From the NCBI GenBank assembly GCA_019351975.1, contig JABBOG010000003.1, positions 62,001 through 126,000 of the forward strand: 64,000 nt of DNA, in the 5' to 3' direction. A program made the translations under genes and the position numbers. Shown in pieces: positions 8,541 through 17,174 of this stretch. The notes beneath the pieces are model-generated. The model had not been told where the DNA came from, ran no database searches, and saw only the letters and a list, made by a program, of their open reading frames with translations. Every line of letters begins with the position of its first letter. The first letter of the stretch is position 1. This stretch comes from Acidobacteriota bacterium. Its GTDB lineage: Bacteria; Acidobacteriota; Terriglobia; Terriglobales; Acidobacteriaceae.

Positions 8541-11021
8541 CTACTTCACATGAACTGTAGCTTGACCGCCAAGCGAAGGAATCGTCTTCTGCTGGCTGTC
8601 CTTCAGCCCAATCCGCGTTATCGCCAGCGTCGACGTCCCCGGAGCTAACGCCTTGAACGTCAGCGTGCACACCGTTCCCTGGCCAAACACGCCTTTCGTA
8701 CCCGGCGGCCTGGTCGCCACAATCGTCACTGCTCCGTTTCCTTCATCGCGATGCACGAGTGCTACAGCCTGACCATCTCTGCCAAGCAAATCGCCCGAAT
8801 CTACGTTCACCAATTGCAGCACCTTCGGGTCAAACTGCATCTGTATCGGTGCAGCGAACAAGTCCCGCACATCCGATGCATTCACCGATACCTGGAACAC
8901 CGCGCCTGCAGAGACGTTTGTCGTCGCTGGCACCACCGACAGAGAGACTGGCGGTCCGGCCATCGTCCAGTTCTTTGTGATCGGCAGCGAAGCCACAGCA
9001 CCCGGATTCATCGGCTTCGCATCGGCTGCCATCTTCCCAATCATCGCCTGCGCCGCATTTGCCGCAGAAGTCGTCGTCTGTCCCGTCTGAACGCCAGTCG
9101 CTCCAGCGAGCTCCGGATTACCAGCCGCACTTGGCTCCTTGCGAATCAACTGCACAGCCTGGCTTGTACCTGTATAGATAGCCCGTGTATTCTCATCCGT
9201 CAGAATCGACTCACGAACAATGTGCGGAATAATCAGGAATACAATGTCGTCCGTCTGCTGAATCTTATCGGTACTGGCGAAGAAATACTTCAAAATCGGT
9301 AACTCGCCCAGCCCAGGAGTTCCGTTGACATTTTTTGTGTCCTGCACCTGCATGAGACCTGCCAGAAGTGCCGGTTCGCCGTCTTTGAGCTGGATCACCT
9401 GCTCTGCCACACGCTGCGAGATAATCGGCTCCGTCACACCCGAGATCGTCACCGATCCATTCTGTGCTGAAACCTCTACCTTCAGCTTCAGCGATACCTC
9501 GCCGTCAAAATGAACCGTTGGCGTCATGTCGATATTCACACCAACGTCCAAATATGTGAATTGCGTCTGCACGCCCAACGACGCCGTCGTGATGGCCGTT
9601 CCAGCCGAGTACGATCCCGTCGCAACTGGTATCTTCGAACCGATCTTCAGTGTCGCGTGCTGCCCGTCCGTCGCGCGGATACGCGGATTCTGTAGAATCC
9701 TCGTGTCCGTATCCGTCAGCAGCGCATTCACCGTACCGCCACCCAAAGTCACCGCAAAGTTCGTCGCGTTCAGATTTCCCAGCGTGTTCAGCGTGAACCC
9801 GTTCGTCGTCGTCGTGGTCGTCGTACTCGACGTCAGCGTAGAGTTGTTTGCCTCATTTGCGTTGCTATATTGCGGCGTCAAGCCAAAGCTCTGCGGCAGC
9901 GTAATGCCGATATTCCGCTCCAGCTGGCGGCTGACCTCAAGCTCAGCCACATCCACCACAACCTCTGCCTTCGTCCGGTCAAGGTCGTTAATAATCTTCT
10001 CTGCCAAGATCAGCTCATCCGGTGTCCCACGAATCACCAGCGCATTCTGGCTCGCCACCAGATAAATCTTCAATCCCGGATCCAGCAGGTTGCGGATCGC
10101 CACCATAATCTCATTCGCGTCATTCTGCTGTGAAACATTCGTCAGGTAAAACGTCTGCACCGCCAGATCGTCCAGATCTGTGCGCTTGGCGCGTGTATTC
10201 TGCGCCACGAAAATTGTATTCGTCGTCACCGGCTTCCAGAACGTATCACTCAACACCGCCACGATATGCAACGCGTCAGGCAGCGTAACGCTGGTCAAAT
10301 CCACCGGAATTTGCTTTCCCACATACTCCGGATCAAAGATCACGTTCAATCCTGCAGCCTTGCAGATTGCCTGGTAGACCACCTTCGAATCAGCAACCAT
10401 GTGCAGCGTAATCGGATCATCAGACACCGGCTGTAGCGTCACCGGACCAGCCATTGTCGCGATCTCCTTCTGCACCTCCTGCTGATGCGGCGTCTGTTCG
10501 CCGATGGTCGGCACATACGGGCCGGTCGCCGCAGCCTGGCCTCCTCCACCATTCGGTGCGGCTCCGGCCGGCGCTGCACGCTGGTCAGCCTTTTGCAGCT
10601 CCTGCGATGCCACCTCATTGCCGGGATCAATCTGCAGTGCACGCGCAAACTCGTTGATCGCTCCGTCAACATCGCCCGACTGTCGCAGAACCCTGCCCCG
10701 GTCTACATGCATATTGGCAGCCTGGAAGCGGGTATTCTCATATCTCGTCCGGTAACGCAGATCACTCGGCTTCTTCAAATGTGCTTGCCGGAAATCTTCA
10801 AACGCAGCATCATAGTCCTGCCGCGCCTCCGCCTGCTCGCCTTTCTTGTTCCAACCGCTCGCCGACTGACCATAAGCATAGGGTGCAGCCGCACCGCATA
10901 CCATCGTCAATCCAAGCGCCAACCCAAGCTGAAACACCCTACCCTTGGCGAGAACACGCCGCCGACCTTCTCCGCCGAACAACGTACGTTCACCTCGTAT
11001 CGCTACTAACCGATCTCGCAT
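8541..11021 (-). CDS. Secretin (GspD-like) with N-terminal TPRs and C-terminal cohesin-like domain
   Basis: Outer-membrane secretin of about 826 residues. In order: a signal peptide ending near YAYGQ, two TPR-like repeats (about 55-150), an STN/N0-like domain (LQPVSDDPITLHMVADSK), N-domains with QNALVIRGTPDELILAE, the secretin core with ILQNPRIRATDG and the conserved AEQVIQLKDGEPALLAGL and GELPILKYFF segments, then a low-complexity linker and a final beta domain (PVSLSVVPATTNVSAGAVFQ onward) resembling cohesin modules. A threonine-rich insertion (runs of T) interrupts the region before the core. The preferred start is ATG 11021 because the signal peptide then lies closer to the N-terminus; an in-frame GTG at 11180 with GGAG nearby is the longer alternative. 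First gene of the pseudopilin operon. Confidence 0.92.
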   Translation of the reverse strand: MRDRLVAIRGERTLFGGEGRRRVLAKGRVFQLGLALGLTMVCGAAAPYAYGQSASGWNKKGEQAEARQDYDAAFEDFRQAHLKKPSDLRYRTRYENTRFQAANMHVDRGRVLRQSGDVDGAINEFARALQIDPGNEVASQELQKADQRAAPAGAAPNGGGGQAAATGPYVPTIGEQTPHQQEVQKEIATMAGPVTLQPVSDDPITLHMVADSKVVYQAICKAAGLNVIFDPEYVGKQIPVDLTSVTLPDALHIVAVLSDTFWKPVTTNTIFVAQNTRAKRTDLDDLAVQTFYLTNVSQQNDANEIMVAIRNLLDPGLKIYLVASQNALVIRGTPDELILAEKIINDLDRTKAEVVVDVAELEVSRQLERNIGITLPQSFGLTPQYSNANEANNSTLTSSTTTTTTTNGFTLNTLGNLNATNFAVTLGGGTVNALLTDTDTRILQNPRIRATDGQHATLKIGSKIPVATGSYSAGTAITTASLGVQTQFTYLDVGVNIDMTPTVHFDGEVSLKLKVEVSAQNGSVTISGVTEPIISQRVAEQVIQLKDGEPALLAGLMQVQDTKNVNGTPGLGELPILKYFFASTDKIQQTDDIVFLIIPHIVRESILTDENTRAIYTGTSQAVQLIRKEPSAAGNPELAGATGVQTGQTTTSAANAAQAMIGKMAADAKPMNPGAVASLPITKNWTMAGPPVSLSVVPATTNVSAGAVFQVSVNASDVRDLFAAPIQMQFDPKVLQLVNVDSGDLLGRDGQAVALVHRDEGNGAVTIVATRPPGTKGVFGQGTVCTLTFKALAPGTSTLAITRIGLKDSQQKTIPSLGGQATVHVK

Positions 11022-11414
11022 TCTCGCTACCCGTCCCAGCACGCCTTGAACACTCCTGTCGAAGCATCGTCGACCGATAACTCCGTGCCCATCAAAAAGT
11101 GACGCCGCAGAAGCCTCCATTGCTATCTCAAGCGGTCGGCTGGACTCCTTTGATAATACAGCGAACATCTTTGGCTTCACGTGTCTCCAAACCTCGAGCG
11201 AACTGCTATCCTACCCTGCGGCGTCCATCATTCGCCACCACAAACCAATTTCCGCAGCGCACTGTTTCATGCTTGGACGTGCAAACGTCCACAAGGTTGG
11301 CTTCAGAGATAAGAATGACCGCATCTGCTAGCATCATATCCTTGAAGTGCTTGTTCGTCAGATCCTTCGAGAACGGTCCTGGCGACTTCAAGTACCACAC
11401 ATGTCCCAACTTCA
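11022..11414. other. Divergent intergenic region between secretin operon and smpB
   Basis: About 390 bases (230 if the longer secretin start is used) that must carry the promoters of two divergent units. A 73-codon minus-strand frame (11206-11427) lies here but overlaps the smpB start and has no ribosome site. No clear -35/-10 pair, operator palindrome or RNA gene was recognised. Confidence 0.45.
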
Positions 11415-11954
11415 ATGCCCCGTTCACTTTCCAATCCGACAGTATCTGCTCCCCCGAAGCCGTCCGCTAAACCAAAGGACCGCGATCCCGTTGCCTCAGG
11501 TCTCCGCGACGCAGCATTTAACCGCTCCGCAAGCTTTAACTACTTCCTATCCGATCACTTCGAAGCCGGAGTCGCTCTCCGCGGCACCGAAGTCAAATCG
11601 ATCCGTGAAGGCAAAGCCAACCTCAAAGATGCATACGGCCTCCTCAAGGACGGCGAATGCTTCCTCCTCAACGCCCACATTGGACCCTTTTCGCACGGCA
11701 ACATTATGAACCACGACTCACTGCGTACCCGGAAACTACTGCTGCACAAGCGTGAGATTGAAAAGCTCGAAGGCCTTACAAAGCAAAAGGGCTACACCTT
11801 AATTCCCATCAAGCTCTACTTCCGCAACGGCAGAGTCAAATGCGAACTTGCCCTCGCTAAAGGCAAGCAGGATTGGGACAAGCGCGCTACCGAACGTGCC
11901 CGCGAAGGCGACAAAGAAGCGCGCGCCGCTGTTGCGCGCTCCCAACGCCGATAA
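11415..11954 (+). CDS. smpB: SsrA-binding protein SmpB
   Basis: Binds tmRNA and delivers it to stalled ribosomes for trans-translation. The 179 residues include a family-typical core from AFNRSASFNYFLSDHFEAG through GTEVKSIREGKANLKDAY, the HIGPFSHGN loop and YFRNGRVKCELALAKGKQDWDK, then a basic C-terminal tail ending AVARSQRR that contacts the decoding centre. A proline- and lysine-rich N-terminal extension of about 30 residues precedes the core and may be shorter in life. The tmRNA gene itself (ssrA) was not found in the window. It converges with the cytochrome operon, 22 bases between stops. Confidence 0.96.
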   Translation: MPRSLSNPTVSAPPKPSAKPKDRDPVASGLRDAAFNRSASFNYFLSDHFEAGVALRGTEVKSIREGKANLKDAYGLLKDGECFLLNAHIGPFSHGNIMNHDSLRTRKLLLHKREIEKLEGLTKQKGYTLIPIKLYFRNGRVKCELALAKGKQDWDKRATERAREGDKEARAAVARSQRR

Positions 11955-11976
11955 TCCAGCTCCTCACGATCACCCG

Positions 11977-14652
11977 CTACTGCGCGTCCGGTGGCGAAGG
12001 CATCGAGCGGATGTACGCCACAAGTTCTTTTCTCGCATTTGAATTCATGTTCGTTGGAGGCATGTTCCCGTTCTTCATCTGCGTGCTGTGATGCTGTAGC
12101 AAAGTATCAAGCACAGACGCGGGCAACATAGAAGCTGTGCCAGCCAAACCAGGAGCAGCCACAGTTCCGTGCAGCCCATCAACTCCATGGCACGTCTCAC
12201 AACGGTTGTGCTGAAAGATAACCCTTCCCTGCTGCGCCTCTGCGCTCAATGGCATCTGCTTTACGGGTTTGGCGGCCGCTGTGGTGCTCGCCCGATCTGC
12301 AGCTACACCAGGTGCAACCCCTTTTGAAGCTACATCGGACGAAGAATGCGGGCTCGGACTTGGAGCCGCACCGACATTCGCGGGTGCCTTGCCCAGCCCT
12401 GAAAGATACGCCACCAGATCCTTCATCTGAGTGTCATCCACAGTTACAGCCGGCATACCTCCAGCACGCATTGCCTTCTTTGGATGGTGCAACAGAAATA
12501 TAAGCTGCGAAGGAGGATACTTTCCGCCAATATCAATCAATGAAGGGGCGAAATGCGTGCCCTGAGCTTCTTTGCCATGGCAAGCGGCGCATCCATTCGC
12601 CACAAAGACCGCGCGGCCCGCACTCGCTGGCGAACTCGCTTCAGCAACTTGCGTTGTCGGCTGCCCTTTCTGGCTAGCTACCGGCGCACTCCCGGCCGTC
12701 GCGGGTGCTGAACTCCCCCCGGATTTCTCAGCGATACCCTGCGATGCTGGGGCCGCACTTGTCGACTTCGCAGCGTCCTGCGGAGCGATCCCCTGCACGT
12801 CTTCTTTCTTCGTAGGCGCGAGTGACCTCAGATAAGCGACCACTGCGCTGACATCACCAACTGACGCCACGAGCGGAGGCATACCGCCCGCCTTCATCGC
12901 CGCGTCCGGAGCCTGGATCAGTCTAGCCAGCTGCGCGTCCGACCGCTTTGCAATCAGCACACGCAACGCCGGTATCCTCCCCATCCCCGCACCCGCCTCG
13001 CCATGGCATCTCGCACAACTCTGCGCCTCGAAGATCTTCCCGCCGGCAACCGCAGCGGACGATGATGCCGTACCAACTGCTCCGGTGCCGGGCGGTATCC
13101 CAGGCCCGCCTCGCACTACAGCAGATTTTTCCACGGCAGGCGCTTGGGCCTCCGCAAGTGGTGCAGGAACAGCCTCCGCCGCAGGCGTTCCCAAGCTTCC
13201 CAGGTAGCTGAACAACGCCGTTACATCAGGTGTCGAAAGCGTGAAAGAAGGCATGTGTCCTGCAAGCATCTTGGCGTTCGGATGATGCAGCAGCTCGGCG
13301 ATTTGCGGTAGCGCATATTTACGCGTAATCCCGACAAGACTCGGAGCGTTCGCCGTCCCCGTGCCTTCTGCACCATGGCATCCAGAGCATCCATTTGAAC
13401 TGAACACAGCCTTCCCTTTAGCCACAAGCGGGTCTGCCGGAGCTGTAGAAACAGGCAATCCGCTCGCGGATTCCATGCGCGGAACGAACGGTGCTTTCGT
13501 ATATTCCTCAGCCTGCTTCTCTTGAAACGCAAGTTGAATCGCAACACTGTGGTCGTGCAAATCATCCAGATGGCTTTTGAATCCAAGGAACACCATGCCC
13601 ACCAGCACAATACATACAGCAAGCATCGGAATGGGCCGACGCCATGGGCGACGCTCCAGGCTGCGGTCCAGAAAAGGTATTAGGAAGAATACGAGCGCTA
13701 AAATGCCAGGAATCACCACGACTGCAAACACTTCCATCCTGCTCGACCAGAACTTCAACCACTCGAACATCGGCAGGTAGTACCACTCAGGCCGTGGGAC
13801 AAACTTCGTATTCGAAGGATCAGCAATCGGTCCGAGCTGTACAGGATGGAAATAAGCCAAAAATCCAAGGCCCACCATGATCAACAGTGCAAAAGCCATA
13901 TCCATTACAACCTGCCGAGGATAAAAACTTTCAGGAGGAAGCTTTGGATCGACTGGATCTTCATTGATCGGGCCCGCCGCACCAGCCTTGCGAAACAGCG
14001 CAACATGCAGACCTATAAACAAGAAAATCATGCCAGGAATCAAAAACACATGCGCAAAATAAAAGCGTGACAGCGTCAGCGTTCCAAGCGTGTCACCGCC
14101 GCGCAGCATGTTTGTGAGCCACTGCCCAATGAACGGTACCTCACCAACAATGTTTGTCCCGACGGCCGTTGCGAAGTACGCACTCTGGTCCCACGGAAGC
14201 AAGTACCCTGTAAATCCCATACCGAGCACAAGAAATGAAAGCAGCGCACCCGAAATCCAGAGAAGCTCACGCCGACCTTTGAACGATCCATAGATGAACG
14301 TCTGCAGAAAGTGCAGCAGCAGCACAATGATCATCGCGCTACTACCGTAGTAATGAAGGCTGCGCAAAAATTGTCCCGCAGCTACCTGCTTCGTAATGTA
14401 TGCAACGCTCGTATGCGCCGACTCAGCCGACGGAACGTAATAGAGCGCCAGACACAATCCGGTAATGACCTGCGAGATGAAGATAAACAGCAGACCCGAA
14501 CCGAATACATACGCCAGCCGTGCTCCTCCAGGAACAGGCTCATCCAGCGAAGCGTGCATCACGCTATTGATTCCGGTGCGCTCGTTGAACCAGTTGTAAA
14601 ACCGGTTAGTGCTCTTCTTCTGACTCGCGCGGTCCTCTACTTCATCGTGCAT
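11977..14652 (-). CDS. Cytochrome b (bc complex) fused to four cytochrome c modules
   Basis: 891 residues. Positions 1-390 form a full-length cytochrome b: histidine pair spaced by 13 in LHYYGSSAMIIVLLLH, a second pair spaced by 14 in AHVFLIPGMIFLFIGLH (the b6-type spacing), and PEWY in RPEWYYLP at the quinol site. The remaining 500 residues hold four monoheme c modules with CSGCH (about 420), CARCH (about 546), CAACH (about 687) and CETCH (about 816). Each is followed by a candidate Met ligand (GHMPS, GGMPP, GGMPA, GNMPP), and alanine/proline-rich linkers separate them. It should oxidise menaquinol and pass electrons along a tetraheme arm in the periplasm. It follows the Rieske gene by 8 bases. 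Most bc-type complexes have one or two c hemes on separate subunits, so this fusion is unusual. Confidence 0.94.
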   Translation of the reverse strand: MHDEVEDRASQKKSTNRFYNWFNERTGINSVMHASLDEPVPGGARLAYVFGSGLLFIFISQVITGLCLALYYVPSAESAHTSVAYITKQVAAGQFLRSLHYYGSSAMIIVLLLHFLQTFIYGSFKGRRELLWISGALLSFLVLGMGFTGYLLPWDQSAYFATAVGTNIVGEVPFIGQWLTNMLRGGDTLGTLTLSRFYFAHVFLIPGMIFLFIGLHVALFRKAGAAGPINEDPVDPKLPPESFYPRQVVMDMAFALLIMVGLGFLAYFHPVQLGPIADPSNTKFVPRPEWYYLPMFEWLKFWSSRMEVFAVVVIPGILALVFFLIPFLDRSLERRPWRRPIPMLAVCIVLVGMVFLGFKSHLDDLHDHSVAIQLAFQEKQAEEYTKAPFVPRMESASGLPVSTAPADPLVAKGKAVFSSNGCSGCHGAEGTGTANAPSLVGITRKYALPQIAELLHHPNAKMLAGHMPSFTLSTPDVTALFSYLGSLGTPAAEAVPAPLAEAQAPAVEKSAVVRGGPGIPPGTGAVGTASSSAAVAGGKIFEAQSCARCHGEAGAGMGRIPALRVLIAKRSDAQLARLIQAPDAAMKAGGMPPLVASVGDVSAVVAYLRSLAPTKKEDVQGIAPQDAAKSTSAAPASQGIAEKSGGSSAPATAGSAPVASQKGQPTTQVAEASSPASAGRAVFVANGCAACHGKEAQGTHFAPSLIDIGGKYPPSQLIFLLHHPKKAMRAGGMPAVTVDDTQMKDLVAYLSGLGKAPANVGAAPSPSPHSSSDVASKGVAPGVAADRASTTAAAKPVKQMPLSAEAQQGRVIFQHNRCETCHGVDGLHGTVAAPGLAGTASMLPASVLDTLLQHHSTQMKNGNMPPTNMNSNARKELVAYIRSMPSPPDAQ

Positions 14653-14660
14653 GGTGCCAC

Positions 14661-15215
14661 CTAACTCAACACTTCACGGTTGGGTACGTTTTCACGAAAA
14701 TATTCAAACTTCACAAGAAGATTGCCGTCTTCAGCTTTGTTAGGCAGCGGGTCCATGCCGCGCGGCGAAGGTCCTGAGACGTGCTTCCCATCACGCTCAA
14801 ACACGCTCCCGTGGCATGGGCAGTAGAAATCATCATGCCCTTCTCGCCACGCTATCGTGCATCCCATATGCGGACAGATCGAAGACAATACCTTCATATC
14901 TCCTTCAGCGCTCTTCGTTACATACACAGTCTGCGAAGAATCCACCTCTCTCCATCCATCGATCTGTTTCAGGTCCAACGGCGCCATCATCGGCTTGGAA
15001 AGGTCGGAAAAGTGCTCCATCTTTCCAATCAGCGACCATACGGTATTACTTGACTTCGCGTATAAGGGATACAACACATACCGCAGAACCGGCACGGCGA
15101 GAATCGCGCCCATGCCTGCCGACCCAATCAACATAAGACTTCCAAAAAACGATCGTCTGCTGATGACGATGTTCTCCTTAGGATCTACTTCCAACCGCTC
15201 ACCGTGTTCTTCCAT
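14661..15215 (-). CDS. Rieske iron-sulfur protein of a bc complex
   Basis: 184-residue Rieske subunit. The N-terminus carries a twin-arginine motif SRRSFFGS followed by one hydrophobic segment, so it should be Tat-exported and stay membrane-anchored. Cluster-binding motifs are CPHMGC and CPCHGS, with the GPSPRGMDPLP loop after the second box. ATG 15215 follows AGGAGG by 4 bases; an upstream in-frame start would add eight residues and overlap the previous gene. It lies between the cytochrome-porin gene (8-base gap) and the cytochrome b-c fusion (8-base gap), so the three form one operon. Works with cytochrome b in quinol oxidation or, in reverse, quinone reduction. Confidence 0.95.
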   Translation of the reverse strand: MEEHGERLEVDPKENIVISRRSFFGSLMLIGSAGMGAILAVPVLRYVLYPLYAKSSNTVWSLIGKMEHFSDLSKPMMAPLDLKQIDGWREVDSSQTVYVTKSAEGDMKVLSSICPHMGCTIAWREGHDDFYCPCHGSVFERDGKHVSGPSPRGMDPLPNKAEDGNLLVKFEYFRENVPNREVLS

Positions 15216-15223
15216 GCATCCTC

Positions 15224-16546
15224 CTAAAACATGATCCAAAGTGCCATATAGACGCTATTGTTATCTGCGGCAGTGCGCCCAGCGCCGTCGTAGTTCGTGC
15301 CCGCGCCGTTGAACTTCGTGTATCCCGTGTAGTTCACGTTGATGTCGATGTTCTGCACCGGCCAGTAAGCAGCCTGCAAGATATAGCCACTCGTGTTAGG
15401 ACTGCCGCTGAAACTTCCCGTCAGCGGTGCCGCCGCATAGAGCAGCGGGTCGGTCGTGCCCGTCGTCGTGAAGAGCGCTCCCGTTGCTGTATATTTTGTA
15501 GTCCAGTGATATGTACTATCCAGCTTGAATGTGTTCAGCGTATGGTGAACCGCATCCGCTCCGCCCGCTGCAAATGTAGCGTTCAGATTCGAGTTCTCGT
15601 GAATCCATGTACCGTGTGCATCCAGCAGGTTCGCTCCAAACGGCCGCTCGTATTGAAAATCAAGCGCTGGATCAATATATCGATCGAGCGCGCCTGTAAT
15701 GGCTCCCGGGTGAGAGTTCACAGCGATTCCATACGTGCCCACCATCAAGTAGTTCGCTCCCCAATTCTGTTGCCACGCAGCTCTCCAGTACGGCGCCGCC
15801 GCGCTGATGTTATACGGAAACCCCGCGCCGTTGACCGGCACCGGCCCTGCTTCGTGCTCGCTCCGGTAGGCGGTAATCTCGGTGTAAAGATGGTTGTTCC
15901 ACATGCTATAAACGCCCGCTCCCGCCACATCCTGTGCGAGGACACCATCGATAAGGGGCGTAGCGATGGACCCAACCGTTGCCTCCGACGAGATATACGG
16001 AAATCCCCACGCTGGAGTGCTGTTCCATAAGTCCTGAACCGTAGGGTTGTTATTGAGAGTCACGCCGTAATCCAGCTTCTTTCCACCCAGCGTCGTCTCG
16101 TTTGCGTACCTGAAATCGCTGTTATCCATCGCGAACACATCACTCGAATGGCTATAGGTAACCTGCGCAAGAGCACCAAAATGCGACGCGAATCCTCCCG
16201 CAAGGAACAAGCTCAATTGTTGAGGAAAACCAACTGCGCTGTTCTGCGTCGCAGGCGCAACATTCTGAAATGCGGTATTTGAAAGAAGCACCATAAATGA
16301 CAACGGAATATTCTTCGTAAGATCAAGTCCAGAGGTGACGCCAACTCTGTCTGTTGGCGTCAGCGGTGGCGCCAGCACATACCCTCGCAACTTAAAGTCA
16401 CGCCCAAACGCAGTCAGCTCCGGCGCATTGCTATGACACACATTGCACGAAAGCCCCGTTTGGCGCGCAAAACTCGGAACCGCTTGCGCATACTGAAAGC
16501 TCATCAATACCGCTAGTCCCGTCGCAATCCTTATAGTTCTTCTCAT
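15224..16546 (-). CDS. Outer-membrane monoheme cytochrome-porin (Cyc2-like architecture)
   Basis: 440 residues. A signal peptide (to about AQA, residue 22) is followed at once by PSFARQTGLSCNVCH with one c-type heme site (Cys34, Cys37, His38) and the conserved PELTAFGRDFKLRGY. The rest, about 380 residues, is rich in alternating aromatic and polar residues, as in a beta-barrel, and ends in Phe (ALWIMF), the usual outer-membrane barrel signal. This is the layout of fused cytochrome-porins such as Cyc2, which carry electrons across the outer membrane in Fe(II) oxidation. Assignment to Cyc2 itself is not proven. ATG 16546 follows AAAGGTG by a good distance; a longer frame has no signal peptide at its N-terminus. 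First gene of the operon with Rieske and cytochrome b-c. Confidence 0.85.
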   Translation of the reverse strand: MRRTIRIATGLAVLMSFQYAQAVPSFARQTGLSCNVCHSNAPELTAFGRDFKLRGYVLAPPLTPTDRVGVTSGLDLTKNIPLSFMVLLSNTAFQNVAPATQNSAVGFPQQLSLFLAGGFASHFGALAQVTYSHSSDVFAMDNSDFRYANETTLGGKKLDYGVTLNNNPTVQDLWNSTPAWGFPYISSEATVGSIATPLIDGVLAQDVAGAGVYSMWNNHLYTEITAYRSEHEAGPVPVNGAGFPYNISAAAPYWRAAWQQNWGANYLMVGTYGIAVNSHPGAITGALDRYIDPALDFQYERPFGANLLDAHGTWIHENSNLNATFAAGGADAVHHTLNTFKLDSTYHWTTKYTATGALFTTTGTTDPLLYAAAPLTGSFSGSPNTSGYILQAAYWPVQNIDINVNYTGYTKFNGAGTNYDGAGRTAADNNSVYMALWIMF

Positions 16547-16779
16547 GACGCACCTTTGTTTCACTACTGCATTCCGTACGAACAGGTTCAACCTCACATA
16601 TGTCGTAAACCCAGTGAAGCAACAAAGAGGGTCAGAAGTATGTACCCGATTGCTCACTCGGCGTTTCTAAACTTCAAAAGCTCATAGCAAGCGCGTAATT
16701 CACCGACACCGCATAACCGCTGCACTATGCCATCAACCGATCCCCTCGCATTGCATTTCTGATCTCACATAACTGAATC

Positions 16780-16790
16780 TGTGTGACACA
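16780..16790. promoter_or_regulatory. Short palindrome TGTGT-G-ACACA
   Basis: Eleven-base symmetric element, about 235 bases upstream of the cytochrome-porin ATG. A TCACA half-site sits about 16 bases to its left, so the stretch TCACA-N12-TGTGA also forms an outward inverted repeat. It could be a second regulator site near the operon promoter; evidence is only the symmetry and the shared half-site sequence. Confidence 0.4.
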
Positions 16791-16939
16791 CTACAGTCCA
16801 GCCTTCGCAAAACCACGTCTCAACTGCTTGCACATTTGAACGACCCGCAACTGCAACGGGCCCGCAGACATCGCAGCTATCACTAGATACCTAGTTGAAG
16901 CAGCTAGCATTACTTTCACATCTTCTCCAGTCATACCGA

Positions 16940-16955
16940 TGTGACGGACATCACA
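16940..16955. promoter_or_regulatory. Perfect CRP-type operator TGTGA-N6-TCACA
   Basis: The sequence TGTGACGGACATCACA matches the classical CRP core consensus exactly on both arms. Symmetry extends by one base if the outer G/C positions are counted. It lies between the divergent cytochrome operon and the CRP/FNR gene at 17175. The recognition helix of that regulator reads SRETITR, matching the Arg-Glu...Arg positions that E. coli CRP uses to read TGTGA. A chance match of this quality in 628 bases is unlikely. Confidence 0.7.
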
Positions 16956-17097
16956 CCATATCTGAGATAATTCGAAAATTGAGTAGCAAATCACAGAAAG
17001 AATGAGCTTGCGAAAATAGGGACGCCCCAAACCTCCATGTCGATGCTTTCCGCAGTCCGCACAATGACGCGTTTCTTTACGAACTACCCATACGAAT

Positions 17098-17115
17098 GTG
17101 CAAAATCAAATGCAC
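17098..17115. promoter_or_regulatory. Inverted repeat GTGCA-N8-TGCAC upstream of the CRP/FNR gene
   Basis: Five-base arms with an eight-base AT-rich spacer, about 60 bases before the regulator's ATG, a position suited to autoregulation or another factor. Weaker than the 16940 site and of a different sequence. Confidence 0.3.
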
Positions 17116-17174
17116 TTCACCGCCATAGCTAAGGATTCAGAAGCGCACGCCGTAAGGAAACTCTAGGATCTCCG

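Larger units (their letters stand above)
16547..17174. promoter_or_regulatory. 628-base divergent control region of the cytochrome operon and the CRP/FNR gene
   Basis: No supportable gene. A 79-codon minus-strand frame here (16791-17030) runs through the best palindrome and has no ribosome site. The region separates the cytochrome-porin operon from the CRP/FNR-type regulator and contains several TGTGA/TCACA-type elements described separately: 16780-16790, 16940-16955 and 17098-17115. It is AT-richer than the flanking coding DNA. Exact promoters were not assigned. Confidence 0.6.

Noticed and set aside
11206-11427. 73-codon minus-strand frame between secretin gene and smpB
   Set aside because: Overlaps the smpB start, has no ribosome site, and the divergent region must hold promoters.
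16791-17030. 79-codon minus-strand frame in the cytochrome control region
   Set aside because: Runs through the perfect CRP-type palindrome, no ribosome site, and no recognisable sequence.
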